A stretch of DNA of 35,157 nucleotides from Gloeocapsa sp. DLM2.Bin57 (GCA_007693955.1 RECR01000098.1:1-35157); one strand, 5' to 3'; counted from the stretch's first letter, positions 8,800 through 17,421 are shown. Numbers and translations are program-made. The notes: generated by a model from the sequence alone, not told the origin.

Positions 8800-8845
8800 A
8801 GACTGAATTTTCCAGTTATCTCAACTTTTCATTCGCTTAAACTTT

Positions 8846-8869
8846 ACTCACCTACGGGTGAGTTTTTTT
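8846..8869 (+). terminator. Intrinsic terminator after gifB
   Basis: ACTCACC (8846-8852) and GGTGAGT (8857-8863) form a perfect 7-bp stem with a TACG loop, followed by a run of seven T. It lies 47 bases after the stop codon and closes the single-gene unit. Confidence 0.9.
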
Positions 8870-9199
8870 GTATCTACGAATCTAAATTTTTATCAATTTT
8901 TGTTTTGAGTTTTCCACTACAGATTCCCCATTATTTCCACAATTAATTTGAATTTTTTCCACAGTTTACCCAAACTTTTCCACAGGTTGTCACCACAGAA
9001 TCAAACTTTGGTATTTTTGATGGGGATATCCTTCTAATTCCAGATTTTCTTAAGTTATGTAACAAAAAACTTCTCAAACCCTGATTAATAGGTTGAGCTT
9101 ATTTTCTTTGACTCAATTTGTTAACATTCTGTATCATTGACAAATCCACCCTTAACCAGACAACAATAGTCTTAGTGACTATAATTTTTTTTATTCCTT
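8870..9199. other. 330-bp non-coding region holding the DnaA-like boxes and a putative promoter
   Basis: No coding frame is seen. The left third carries the DnaA-box-like cluster. The rest is AT-rich and could melt easily. A possible promoter for the DUF2811 gene is TTGACT (9108-9113), an 18-base spacer and TATCAT (9132-9137). No good ribosome-binding site precedes the ATG at 9200; the 20 bases before it are mostly T and A. Confidence 0.5.
8910..8984 (+). other. Cluster of four DnaA-box-like sequences (candidate oriC or DnaA-controlled site)
   Basis: TTTTCCACA occurs exactly at 8955-8963 and 8976-8984, with close matches TTTTCCACT at 8910-8918 and ATTTCCACA at 8933-8941. TTTTCCACA is the DnaA-box form I recall for cyanobacterial origins. 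All four share one orientation and start 23, 22 and 21 bases apart, about two helical turns, so they face the same side of the helix. A weaker CCACA-ending element follows at 8989-8997. The next 200 bases are AT-rich. Neither dnaA nor dnaN is in the window, so identity as oriC is an inference. Confidence 0.5.
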
Positions 9200-9409
9200 A
9201 TGAGCACATCTGTAAGCATTTTGGCTGAAATTCCCGAAGAATTACACGAATCTTTAGCTAATTATCTAGAAACTCACCCCAATTGGGACCAAGATCGCGT
9301 TTTTGCCGCTGCACTTTCTTTGTTTTTACTTCAAAACGGCGATCGCGCTAAAAACTATCGCTCCTGCGCCCGTGTTTATCTAGAAACTCTTTTTCAAGAC
9401 AATATCTAA
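9200..9409 (+). CDS. DUF2811 family small protein
   Basis: This 69-residue protein matches the cyanobacterial DUF2811 family as I remember it: SVSILAEIPEELHESLANYL at the N-terminus, then NWDQDRVFAAALSLFLLQNG and a short basic tail with the sequence YRSCARVYLETLF. The pattern of a short strand followed by helices resembles ribbon-helix-helix or antitoxin-like small proteins, but no DNA-binding motif is proven and no toxin-like partner lies next to it. It is transcribed alone towards hmpF and ends at a hairpin. Function is unknown; its position right of the DnaA-like boxes is notable. Confidence 0.75.
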   Translation: MSTSVSILAEIPEELHESLANYLETHPNWDQDRVFAAALSLFLLQNGDRAKNYRSCARVYLETLFQDNI

Positions 9410-9418
9410 GATAAAAGT

Positions 9419-9442
9419 CCCCATCTTTTGATTCAGATGGGG
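9419..9442 (-). terminator. Hairpin terminator shared by convergent genes
   Basis: CCCCATC (9419-9425) and GATGGGG (9436-9442) form a perfect 7-bp stem with a 10-base loop between the stops of the DUF2811 gene and hmpF. On the minus strand the stem is followed by ACTTTTAT, a short U-tract, so it probably ends hmpF transcription. On the plus strand no U-tract follows. Confidence 0.6.
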
Positions 9443-9455
9443 AGGTAAATATTGA

Positions 9456-11093
9456 TTAATTACCAAAACTGTTAAAGATTTGTTCAAACTCATTAAACAA
9501 CCCTACAGCTTGTCCATTATCACCCTGAATATGATTAAATGAATGTTCTATCTGATGTAATTTTTCTCGTATTTCATTAATGCCATCTTGCCAAGGTTGT
9601 AAAATCTGCTCAGCAACCTGGACTTGGGCTTGTATTAACGCCGATTCCCTGTGCAAATTCTGTAAATTTTCTAACTCTCTTTCTAATTCATTTTCTTTTT
9701 GTTGATTAGTATTACTTTGTTGATCAATCAACTCCTGAATACTCCCTAGATTTGACCCGAGACTATTAATATCTGGCTCTAACCTTTCTTTTTCTTGTTG
9801 TAAAGAATTATACTGTGTTTCTAAAAGGGCAAAGGTTGCTTGAAATGCTTGTCTATGTTGGTATAAATCTTGATATTGAGCTAAAATATCCCTTCTTTCT
9901 TCTAGAGTCGCTTTTTGACCCTCTATAGTTTCTTCCATCATGTTTTTTCTTTCTTGAGCATCAGCTAACTCTTGTCTGATTCTTTCTTTTTCTGAATCAT
10001 CAACTTCATCTAACCTTTTTTCTAACTCAAGAACACTTTCTACCTCTATACTCAGTTCTTCTTCTTGTCCATTAACGATAAATGTCCATCTTTGTAATTC
10101 TTGTTCTAGTTTATTGACCTCTTCTTGTAACTCTTCTAAAGAAAGACTCTCTAAAAACTCAAAATTATCAATAGGATGTTTATATTCTTTTTGTTCATTT
10201 TTAAATGATTTAATGCTATTAATTAGATTACTTCTTAACTCTTGATTACTTTGTAAATTAACATTAAGAATCCCTAGAATTCTTTGCTTATTCTGTAAAT
10301 CAATTTGTTGTTTTTCAAAGTCTATTTTTGCTTGTTCGATAGTTTTTTGTGCTGAAGATAATTCTCTTCTTTTATCTTGTAATTGATTAGCTAACTGTTC
10401 AACTTGGTTAGCTTTATGATCAGCTTCATTACGACGTCTTTCTAGATTATGCCATTCCTGTTCTAGATATTCTTGTTGAGTTTGAATAGCTCTGAGTATA
10501 ATCTCAAATTTTTCTTTAAGAGAATCTGTGCCCTGAAAAACACCCGCAAAACTATTGATTAGCTCTTTTAGTTTCGCTATTCTTTCCTCTCCTAGTACCT
10601 GGTTAGGGTGTAAATTCTCAATCTGTTGTTGATTTTCGGTTAACTTTTGCCAAGCTTCCTCTATTTCTCGGCGCTTTTCCTCAATATTAGCTAATTCTTC
10701 CTCTTTTTGGGCTATTTCTTGGAACTGAGACTCTAATTCCTCTCGACGTTTCTGCAATTCCTGACTTTGATAGGTTAGAGATTCTTTCCAATTATCAATC
10801 GATTCTTGCTCTTCTTGAGCTTTTTCTAACATACGGGAAAAATACTGTAACATTCTAACTATACGAGTACCCCCTAGTTCAGGATTACCCTGAACCTCCC
10901 GATTATTACTGAGGTTGACAAATACTAACGCTCCCTCTCCTACAGAGTTGACGTAATCACAGGATACTATCTCTTCGTTAGGTACAGTATTCCAAGCTTG
11001 ATCATCTCGTTGGAAAGCCAGGAGTTTAAGTTCTGTCTTTAAACCACCTATTAATCCCTTTGTCTGTTTTTTTACTTCTGCTAGATATAGCAC
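9456..11093 (-). CDS. hmpF: Pilus motility taxis protein HmpF (long coiled coil)
   Basis: HmpF is a cyanobacterial coiled-coil protein that, in Nostoc punctiforme, gathers at cell poles and is needed for type IV pilus activity and directional motility. The N-terminal 90 residues are the conserved globular head (MLYLAEVKKQTKGLIGGLKT and, later, GEGALVFVNLSNNREVQG and GGTRIVRMLQYFSRML). From about residue 90 to 530 the sequence is rich in Glu, Gln, Lys and Leu in heptad-like order, a long coiled coil with short breaks. The length of 545 is close to known members. The start codon is GTG. It is divergent from pilH-pilI-pilJ, as expected for a motility locus. A good promoter lies about 100 bases upstream, leaving a leader with a small hairpin. 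Confidence 0.88.
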   Translation of the reverse strand: MLYLAEVKKQTKGLIGGLKTELKLLAFQRDDQAWNTVPNEEIVSCDYVNSVGEGALVFVNLSNNREVQGNPELGGTRIVRMLQYFSRMLEKAQEEQESIDNWKESLTYQSQELQKRREELESQFQEIAQKEEELANIEEKRREIEEAWQKLTENQQQIENLHPNQVLGEERIAKLKELINSFAGVFQGTDSLKEKFEIILRAIQTQQEYLEQEWHNLERRRNEADHKANQVEQLANQLQDKRRELSSAQKTIEQAKIDFEKQQIDLQNKQRILGILNVNLQSNQELRSNLINSIKSFKNEQKEYKHPIDNFEFLESLSLEELQEEVNKLEQELQRWTFIVNGQEEELSIEVESVLELEKRLDEVDDSEKERIRQELADAQERKNMMEETIEGQKATLEERRDILAQYQDLYQHRQAFQATFALLETQYNSLQQEKERLEPDINSLGSNLGSIQELIDQQSNTNQQKENELERELENLQNLHRESALIQAQVQVAEQILQPWQDGINEIREKLHQIEHSFNHIQGDNGQAVGLFNEFEQIFNSFGN

Positions 11094-11193
11094 TTTGATA
11101 ATCCCTTTGATATCTTTTGTGCTGAAACCTCAATTACTCAAGAGAATTGACATTCTCTAGGGGTTTTCACCTTAGATTGTCAGTCTATAAATG

Positions 11194-11223
11194 ATTATAG
11201 CATACAGAATAATAAACTATCAA
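11194..11223 (-). promoter_or_regulatory. Promoter of hmpF
   Basis: On the minus strand TTGATA (11223-11218) is followed by an 18-base spacer and TATAAT (11199-11194), with an extended -10 TGC just ahead. Transcription would start near 11187, giving a leader of about 95 bases before the GTG. The leader includes a perfect 7-bp hairpin, AGAGAAT/ATTCTCT at 11141-11158 with a 4-base loop. Confidence 0.6.
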
Positions 11224-11824
11224 AGGTAATTTAACTCGATTAAGCTATAATTTAAGCACATAATTTTTTAGTCTGATCCTTTAGGGAAGGTAAGTTAAGT
11301 CAAATAAGTTTAGCTAGTATTTGTATTTTATTTGAATTTTATTAAAATACAAAAACTCTTCTGCTGAATTCTCAACAAGTAGATAATTATCTTTAAGTTA
11401 TTTTTGTTTATTTTGGTAATATAACTAAAAGATTATCTTCATTTTTAGAAAATTGATTGTTCTCTATAACCAACAAGACATTTTGACGATCGCCAGCAAT
11501 CTTTAGGGGGATTGAGAATGATAATTCTAACAATAGCCAAGACGGTTAGGAGAATAAGGAAGGCTAGAATCATTGTGCTCCAGGCATTTCCCTGTTTTAA
11601 TGGAAACAAAGAACTTTCTTGATAAAATTGAACTTAAAAACCTAAGCACAAACCATTTTTTTGACTAAACCTGGGTCAAAAGCCAGTTTATCGCTGTTAA
11701 TCGACAAATATCTCAAATTAGGTGGAAATCTAGATTAAATTTATCTGTGTTTAGGAAAATTATGCTCAAGAATCGGTTATTATAGAAACAGCATAGAGTA
11801 TCTTCTCTAGCAAGCAAGTAAATG

Positions 11825-11852
11825 TTGCTAAATATATTACTAGTAGTATAAT
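11825..11852 (+). promoter_or_regulatory. Putative promoter of the pilH-pilI-pilJ operon
   Basis: TTGCTA (11825-11830), a 16-base spacer and TATAAT (11847-11852) form a plausible sigma-70-type promoter. Transcription would start near 11859, leaving a 120-base leader that includes the 21-codon frame at 11891. Confidence 0.45.
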
Positions 11853-11890
11853 TATGCTAAAGGAATAAAAAAATAATTAAACAAGCAACT

Positions 11891-11956
11891 ATGAAAGATA
11901 ATATAAATATTACAGAGTCAAGCCGTGAAAATTGCAAGGTTTCTAGGTATTACTAA
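11891..11956 (+). CDS. Possible 21-residue leader peptide ahead of pilH
   Basis: An ATG at 11891 opens 21 codons (MKDNINITESSRENCKVSRYY) ending in TAA, 22 bases before the pilH start. No ribosome-binding site is obvious and composition is AT-rich, so it may be chance. It is listed because it lies inside the predicted leader of the operon and is complete. Confidence 0.15.
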   Translation: MKDNINITESSRENCKVSRYY

Positions 11957-11978
11957 GCTAACGATTAGGTAATTACTT

Positions 11979-12344
11979 ATGAGCAAAGTTTTGGTAGTAG
12001 ATGATAGCCTGACCCAAAGACAGATGATCTCAGACCTGTTAAAGGACTATGGGATGACTGTCGCTATTGCCCGTGATGGGCAAGAAGCGTTAGAGCGTGT
12101 AAGTAAATATTCCTTTGACCTGGTAGTCCTAGATATAGTCATGCCTAAAATGAATGGCTATGAAGTCTGTCGGCGGATCAAATCAGATCCAAGAACAAAA
12201 AATGTGCCAGTAGTCATGTGTTCCTCTAAAGGAGAAGAGTTTGATCGCTTTTGGGGAATGAAGCAAGGGGCAGATGCTTATATAGCCAAACCCTTTAATC
12301 CACCAGAATTGATTAGTACCATTAAACAACTTTTACGAGGTTAA
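11979..12344 (+). CDS. pilH: CheY-like response regulator, PilH/HmpB type
   Basis: This single receiver domain of 121 residues has no output domain, so it acts by protein contact. The acidic pocket Asp8-Asp9 (VVDDS), the phospho-acceptor Asp52 (VVLDIVMPKMNG), Ser82/Ser83 in the Thr/Ser position and Lys104 (AKPF) are all present, so it should accept phosphate. It most resembles PilH/PilG-type regulators of the cyanobacterial Tax3/Hmp chemosensory system, which sets type IV pilus motility. It heads the run pilH-pilI-pilJ. A second CheY (PilG) and a CheA (PilL/HmpE) are not next to it, as is also the case for pilL in Synechocystis as I recall. Confidence 0.85.
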   Translation: MSKVLVVDDSLTQRQMISDLLKDYGMTVAIARDGQEALERVSKYSFDLVVLDIVMPKMNGYEVCRRIKSDPRTKNVPVVMCSSKGEEFDRFWGMKQGADAYIAKPFNPPELISTIKQLLRG

Positions 12345-12495
12345 GGATAAAATAAAAATAACCAGGTGGGATCAAGTTAGAAAGTCTGTTTTAGGAATTT
12401 ATACCGAGCCTACCCAGAAAAAAATAAGATAAACTAAAAATAATCCTGACGCTAAACAATAAGTCTAGAATAATTAACATTAACCAAGATGCCTA

Positions 12496-13065
12496 ATGGT
12501 TAGTAACCCAGATTTTTTCAAAGAAAACAACCAAGAAAGACCCGCGGAATTACCCGAAGAGATTAAACATCGTCAGGGTGAGTTACATCTTAGATTTAAC
12601 TTATCTTCGGGTGATGAATTTGCTCTTCCTGCCATGGGTATTAAAGAAGTAATGCGACAAGAACCAGATATGATTACCCCAATTCCTAATGCCTCAGATT
12701 TATTATTAGGAACGATAAATTTAAGGGGACAGGTAATCTGGGTAGCTGATTTAGGAAGCTTTCTGCAAGATATGGGTGTTTTAAACACAGAAAGAGCTGA
12801 AATCCCCGTAATAGCGATCGAAGACCAAGATTTGGCTTTAGGATTAGCAGTAGAAAGATTAGGGGATATGGAGTGGTTAGATGTAGAGACCCTACAAATG
12901 CCGCTTAATGTACCGGATTATATCGCTCCTTATGTACAGGGAGAATGGGTAATAACCGACGAAGAGGACGAAAACAAAAAAACTTATTTAAGATTATTAG
13001 ACCAAGTAGCAATTTTACGGTCAGCAAGGTGGGTAACATTACGTTCATCACAATGGGTAAATTAA
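12496..13065 (+). CDS. pilI: CheW-like adaptor protein, PilI/HmpC type
   Basis: CheW proteins link the chemoreceptor to the histidine kinase CheA. This 189-residue protein has a CheW domain at about 27-150: LRFNLSSGDEFALPAMGIKE, then the conserved core TPIPNASDLLLGTINLRGQV and VWVADLG-like strand, IPVIAIEDQDLALGLAVERL. The C-terminus adds an acidic stretch (TDEEDENKK) and a final strand. It lies 151 bases after pilH and 42 bases before pilJ on the same strand. Together they build a receptor-adaptor pair for type IV pilus control. Confidence 0.87.
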   Translation: MVSNPDFFKENNQERPAELPEEIKHRQGELHLRFNLSSGDEFALPAMGIKEVMRQEPDMITPIPNASDLLLGTINLRGQVIWVADLGSFLQDMGVLNTERAEIPVIAIEDQDLALGLAVERLGDMEWLDVETLQMPLNVPDYIAPYVQGEWVITDEEDENKKTYLRLLDQVAILRSARWVTLRSSQWVN

Positions 13066-13107
13066 AGTGAAAAATCTGCAAATGAGGCAAAGTATGGAGA
13101 GAAGCAA

Positions 13108-15582
13108 ATGGCATCAGGAGTAAATTATACAGAAATATACGAGCAAGCAGAGAGAGCCTATTTAAACGGTAATTATCAACAAGCAGCATCAATAATTGAC
13201 CAGATGATACAGGAATTTCCCGAAGATCCTAGTGTACTGCTGCTAAGAGGTCATATTTATTGTTATGGATTACAAGATTATGAAATAGCTAAACAACAAT
13301 ATCAGTTAGTGATAGAATTAACAGATAAAGCTGATTTTCTAGGTTTTGCGCGGGATGGTCTCAGACGTATTCAACAAATGTACGACGACTCAGATCCTAC
13401 CCAAAGCACTATGGGCATTAATAGCGCCTTTAACAATCGACAAACAGGTAATAGTATTTATGATGAACCAACGGCTTATCAGCAATCTCGTTTTAGTGAA
13501 GCTTTTGGTTTAGATACTAGTGGTAACACCCCTCATTCAACTGCTCAACAACCAAACGAAAGCGGTAATTATACTAACCCTTTTGGAGATGAAGGGGATA
13601 TGGAAACTGAGCATAATTGGCAAGAAACAATAGATCGTAAAACTTCAGAATTTCCCTTCTTTGAACCAGAAGCGATCTCAGCAATGAGAGAAGATTTAGA
13701 AGGAGTGGACGAAGACGAAGCTCCCACCTTTGTAGTATCTTCAGCTTTAGAAGAAATGCCTTCATTTGAAGATATCTTTGAGGAACATTCAGGAAATGAC
13801 AATGATTACAGTTCAGAATTAGACCCCATTGAAGATAACATGGCAACTAACGCCGTGAAAAGAGAATTAGTAGAGGATATCTCAGGGAATTTAGATTCTT
13901 TCGACGAGCGAGACTTTTCCGAATTAGACTCAGAATTTTCTCAAGAATTACCAGACTCAGGATTATTTGAAGACTCTCTCGACGAGGAAGACGAAGGTAC
14001 AGTTAACTTTGATTTAGAAACCGTCAACCGTACAGAAATTCCCAATCAAGCTAAATTAAGAGAACCAAAAGAAAATATAGTCACAGGCTTTATTGGCACT
14101 AATGAGATTACCGCTAAACCAAGTAGTGAGATCAAATTAGGCGCATTAGGACCATTTTTTAATGCACCGATTAGAAGTAAAGAATTAGTAAAAGCAGCAA
14201 CCGTTGGGGTAGTTTCAGCTTTAGCGGTTATGTTTACAGGAATAATAACCACAACACCTTTAACAGAAGACACCGACACCAGGTTTTTCCCCCTAACCCC
14301 TTCAGGAGGTTTAATTACCTTAGTAGCAGGTTTAACCGGATTTAGTAGTAGTTTACTCCTCGGAGAATTAATCAGTAGAGAAGTTAAACGTTATAAACAA
14401 GATTTACTCATTCAATTTAACGCAGTCTGTCAAGGAGATTTGAACGCCAAAGCAACCGTTTACTCAGAAGATGAATTCGGGGAAATCGCTTCAGGATTTA
14501 ATCAAATGGTGAGAGTAATTAATACCACCATTACCGAAGCACAAAGAAGATCAGAAGAAACAGAACGCGATCGCGAAGACTTACAACGTCAGGTAATTCG
14601 TCTTCTCGATGAAGTAGAAGGAGCAGCTAGAGGAGATTTAACCGTTAAAGCTCAAGTAACAGCAGACGTATTAGGAGCGGTTGCAGACGCCTTTAACCTA
14701 ACTATTGAAAATTTACGGGAAATTGTCCGCCAAGTAAAACAAGCGGCTCAACAAGTACACCAAAGCTCCACCGATAGTGAATCATACGCGCGTAATCAAT
14801 CTAGCGACTCTTTACGCATGGCAGAAGAATTAGCCGTAACCCTCAACTCCGTACAAATGCTCACCGAATCCATTCAAAGGGTAGCCGAAAGCGCTAGAGA
14901 AGCAGCAGCAGTAGCCCAATCCTCAGCCTTAACCGCTAGAAAAGGTGGGGAAGCGGTAGAAACAACTGTAGCAGGTATCTTACAAATTAGGGAAACAGTA
15001 TCAGAAACCACGCGTAAAGTTAAACGGTTAGCAGAAGCTTCTCAAGAAATCTCTAAAATCGTCGCTTTGATCAATACTATTGCCTCTAGAACTAATTTAC
15101 TCGCTTTAAACGCTTCCATTCAAGCAGCTAAAGCAGGGGAAGCAGGTAGAGGTTTTGCCTTTGTAGCTGATGAAGTTAGACAGTTAGCCGATCGCTCAGC
15201 TAAATCTCTAACTCAAATCGAACAAATCGTTTTACAGATTCAAAGTGAAACAGGCTCTGTAATGACAGCGATGGAAGAAGGACTACAGCAAGTCTTTGAA
15301 GTAGCCGAAAAAGCCGAACAAGCTAAAGGCTCACTCGAAGACATTATTCAAGTAACCAACCGTATTGACTCTTTAGTACGTTCCATTTCTGCAGATACAG
15401 TAGAGCAGAGAGAAAATTCTCGCGCAGTAGCCCAAGTAATGCAATCAGTTGAATTAACCGCCCAAGAAACCTCTCAGGAATCTCAAAGAGTCGCAGGCTC
15501 GCTACAAAATCTAGTTAGTATCGCTAAAGACTTACTAGCCTCGGTAGAACGTTTCCGTATTGACCAAGATAATAAAGTCTAA
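13108..15582 (+). CDS. pilJ: Methyl-accepting chemotaxis protein, PilJ/HmpD type
   Basis: This 824-residue chemoreceptor should control the pilus-linked CheA kinase. Residues 8-75 look like TPR repeats ([20 protein letters not shown]). Residues 100-335 form a low-complexity, very acidic linker. Two membrane segments follow at about 360-385 and 401-423, with only a short loop between them, so there is no large periplasmic sensor. HAMP-like regions cover about 424-545. The signalling domain extends to about 820 and contains the hairpin tip ([20 protein letters not shown] and [20 protein letters not shown]). Most of the input therefore seems to be cytoplasmic. It is last in the pilH-pilI-pilJ run and overlaps the convergent zinc-ribbon gene by 4 bases. 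The start ATG follows a GGAGAGAAG-like ribosome site. Confidence 0.88.
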   Translation: MASGVNYTEIYEQAERAYLNGNYQQAASIIDQMIQEFPEDPSVLLLRGHIYCYGLQDYEIAKQQYQLVIELTDKADFLGFARDGLRRIQQMYDDSDPTQSTMGINSAFNNRQTGNSIYDEPTAYQQSRFSEAFGLDTSGNTPHSTAQQPNESGNYTNPFGDEGDMETEHNWQETIDRKTSEFPFFEPEAISAMREDLEGVDEDEAPTFVVSSALEEMPSFEDIFEEHSGNDNDYSSELDPIEDNMATNAVKRELVEDISGNLDSFDERDFSELDSEFSQELPDSGLFEDSLDEEDEGTVNFDLETVNRTEIPNQAKLREPKENIVTGFIGTNEITAKPSSEIKLGALGPFFNAPIRSKELVKAATVGVVSALAVMFTGIITTTPLTEDTDTRFFPLTPSGGLITLVAGLTGFSSSLLLGELISREVKRYKQDLLIQFNAVCQGDLNAKATVYSEDEFGEIASGFNQMVRVINTTITEAQRRSEETERDREDLQRQVIRLLDEVEGAARGDLTVKAQVTADVLGAVADAFNLTIENLREIVRQVKQAAQQVHQSSTDSESYARNQSSDSLRMAEELAVTLNSVQMLTESIQRVAESAREAAAVAQSSALTARKGGEAVETTVAGILQIRETVSETTRKVKRLAEASQEISKIVALINTIASRTNLLALNASIQAAKAGEAGRGFAFVADEVRQLADRSAKSLTQIEQIVLQIQSETGSVMTAMEEGLQQVFEVAEKAEQAKGSLEDIIQVTNRIDSLVRSISADTVEQRENSRAVAQVMQSVELTAQETSQESQRVAGSLQNLVSIAKDLLASVERFRIDQDNKV

Positions 15583-16094
15583 CTAAGATTATAACCGCAA
15601 CTAGAACAAAAGCGATCACCCTGATTAACCTTAGCCCCACAACTAGGACAAAAGCGTTTAGTAGCAGAATTACTAGTTCCCATATTCATCTCCATATTAC
15701 CCATTTTTAGACTCATTCCCCCCATAGGTTGCATAGGTTGCATAGGCTGCATGGGTTGCATGGGTTGCATAGGCTGCATGGGTTGCATCGGTGGTATATT
15801 AGCTTGAGGCATATTATCAATTTCCGTTAAAGGTAATACTCTGGCATTAATCATGCTACTCTGATTACCCTGAATTTGAATAATCTGTTCTCCATTAGCA
15901 GTAAAGATTTTAAGTACTACATTAGCAGAATTTTGTAATATTTGAGGTGGTGCTGTCCAAGGACCAGTAGTAAAGGAATTACTCGCTTGTTGTTGTTGTC
16001 CTGGACCACTACTAACAATGGTAAAAATAGTTTGGTTATTTTGATTATCTAAATAAACTAATTGACCTGTGCCAAGTTCGGATACGTAAGGCAT
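15579..16094 (-). CDS. Zinc-ribbon protein with Met-Gln-Pro tandem repeat
   Basis: The 171-residue product has three parts. Residues 1-98 form a beta-rich domain of unknown family ([20 protein letters not shown] and [20 protein letters not shown]). Residues about 103-123 are seven exact MQP repeats followed by a Met/Gly-rich stretch. The C-terminus is a double CxxC zinc ribbon ([19 protein letters not shown]). Such ribbons often dock proteins or nucleic acids, but no partner is evident. There is no signal peptide, so it is cytoplasmic. It converges on pilJ with a 4-base overlap. I know no function; the repeat tract is probably a flexible linker. Confidence 0.75.
   Translation of the reverse strand: MPYVSELGTGQLVYLDNQNNQTIFTIVSSGPGQQQQASNSFTTGPWTAPPQILQNSANVVLKIFTANGEQIIQIQGNQSSMINARVLPLTEIDNMPQANIPPMQPMQPMQPMQPMQPMQPMQPMGGMSLKMGNMEMNMGTSNSATKRFCPSCGAKVNQGDRFCSSCGYNLS
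15726..15788 (-). repeat. Seven 9-bp tandem repeats encoding Met-Gln-Pro
   Basis: Seven contiguous 9-base units of the type RGGYTGCAT lie in frame in the zinc-ribbon gene, differing only at the third codon positions of Gln and Pro. Unit number can change by slippage without shifting the frame. Confidence 0.9.
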
Positions 16095-16140
16095 AATAAC
16101 TGCTATGAAAAAAATTAATCTCTACTTTAGTCTAACCTAA

Positions 16141-17421
16141 ATGCAAAAATTAGTTATAGCAATGAGCAGTCAGGCATTGACAAACTCTCGCCTTGTCCAA
16201 ATGGCTCATCACTTTATAAACAAGACCTTTTACTCTCTTTGCCTGAGTACCTTTTGCCTCTTGCCTTGCCCTCCGCGCTATATTCTGATCATCACAACCA
16301 TGATCATAACTATTATTTTTTCTCCGGGAAGTTATTCTCAGGAAAAAAGCGAACTCAGGGGAGTCTGGCTAACCAATATCGATAGTGAAGTATTATTTTA
16401 TCCCGAACAAACCGCTAATGGTATTAATAGACTAGCTCAATTAAATATCAACACCCTTTATCCGGCAGTTTGGAACTCAGGATATACCCTTTACCCTAGT
16501 AAAGTTGCTCAAAATACCATAGGCAAATCTATTGACCCGAGTTTAACCCTAGGAGATCGAGATATTCTTCAAGAAGTCATTAACCACGGACATAACCAGA
16601 ATATGGCTGTTATACCTTGGTTTGAATTTGGCTTTATGGCCCCTGCTGAGTCAGAATTAGCTAAACTCCATCCTCATTGGTTAACCCAACGTCTCAACGG
16701 TGAGACTATCTGGTTAGAAGGTAATATTCATCCCCGTGTTTGGTTAAATCCTCTACACCCGGAAGTACAACAATTTATTAGCGATTTAGTTGTGGAAATT
16801 GTCAGTAAATACGATGTCGATGGTATCCAATTTGATGACCATTTTGGTTATCCCGTGGATTTTGGTTATGACGATTGGACTATTAACTTATATAAACAAG
16901 AACATAACGGTAAAATGCCACCCCAAGATTATCAGGATTCAGAGTGGATTGGTTGGCGCGCTGAAAAAATTACCCAATATATGGAAAACTTATTTAAGAG
17001 TATTAAGATAGCTAACCCAGGGGCGATCGTTTCTGTTTCTCCCAATCCCCAGGGATTCTCTTTGAATCAATATCTTTTAGACTGGGAAACTTGGGAAAGA
17101 AAAGGCTTAATCGAAGAACTAGTTTTACAACTCTATCGTAATAATCTTAGTGACTTTAACAGAGAATTAAATCAACCCGAAGTTATTGCCGCGCGAGGGC
17201 ATATTCCCGTTAGTATAGGTATTCTCACAGGACTCAAAGGACGTCCCATACCCTTTACACAGATAGAAGAACAAATAGAAACAGTTAGAGAACAACAATT
17301 TGCAGGAGTATCCCTCTTCTTTTACGAGAGTTTATGGAATTTAAGCACTGAACCTCCCGCAGAACGTCTAAAAAGCTTTAAAAAGGTATTTTCAGCAGCA
17401 GTCGAACGACCTAGGTTATGA
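16141..17421 (+). CDS. Family-10-like glycosyl hydrolase (DUF187/GHL10), exported
   Basis: The conserved domain begins at about residue 70 (ELRGVWLTNIDSEVLF) and includes INTLYPAVWNSGYTLYPS, VIPWFEFGFMAP and VDGIQFDDHFGYPVDFGYDD, a TIM-barrel pattern of GHL10 proteins with acidic residues in place for catalysis. Such enzymes are thought to act on extracellular or cell-wall glycans; the substrate here is unknown. A hydrophobic run (ILIITTMIITIIFSPGSYSQ) before the domain should be a signal peptide or anchor. The start is uncertain: ATG at 16141 opens the frame, and ATGs at 16162, 16201 and 16302 are also possible. Bases 16240-16275 look like the CT-rich low-complexity DNA seen between genes elsewhere in the window, so part of the N-terminus may be non-coding. 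Confidence 0.75.
   Translation: MQKLVIAMSSQALTNSRLVQMAHHFINKTFYSLCLSTFCLLPCPPRYILIITTMIITIIFSPGSYSQEKSELRGVWLTNIDSEVLFYPEQTANGINRLAQLNINTLYPAVWNSGYTLYPSKVAQNTIGKSIDPSLTLGDRDILQEVINHGHNQNMAVIPWFEFGFMAPAESELAKLHPHWLTQRLNGETIWLEGNIHPRVWLNPLHPEVQQFISDLVVEIVSKYDVDGIQFDDHFGYPVDFGYDDWTINLYKQEHNGKMPPQDYQDSEWIGWRAEKITQYMENLFKSIKIANPGAIVSVSPNPQGFSLNQYLLDWETWERKGLIEELVLQLYRNNLSDFNRELNQPEVIAARGHIPVSIGILTGLKGRPIPFTQIEEQIETVREQQFAGVSLFFYESLWNLSTEPPAERLKSFKKVFSAAVERPRL

Larger units (their letters stand above)
11094..11978. other. 885-bp intergenic region between divergent hmpF and pilH
   Basis: No coding frame of 60 codons or more exists. The left end holds the hmpF promoter and leader hairpin; the right end holds a likely pilH promoter and a 21-codon frame. 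The middle (about 11485-11640) is less AT-rich than its flanks and contains two adjacent small hairpins, CAATC/GATTG (11496-11515) and AGAAT/ATTCT (11514-11527), then TTTCC/GGAAA (11587-11606). This could be a small RNA or long leader, but I cannot match it to a known family. Confidence 0.4.

Noticed and set aside
11594-11607. GTTTTAATGGAAAC-like word reminiscent of a CRISPR repeat end
   Set aside because: It occurs once, with no second copy at spacer distance and no cas gene nearby.
12905-13192. Minus-strand frame across the pilI end and pilJ start
   Set aside because: It overlaps two well-supported genes, and its product is hydrophobic by composition without recognisable motifs.
13569-13846. 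Two minus-strand open frames inside pilJ
   Set aside because: They mirror the acidic low-complexity linker of PilJ, which lacks stop codons on the opposite strand by composition; no ribosome site or family match.
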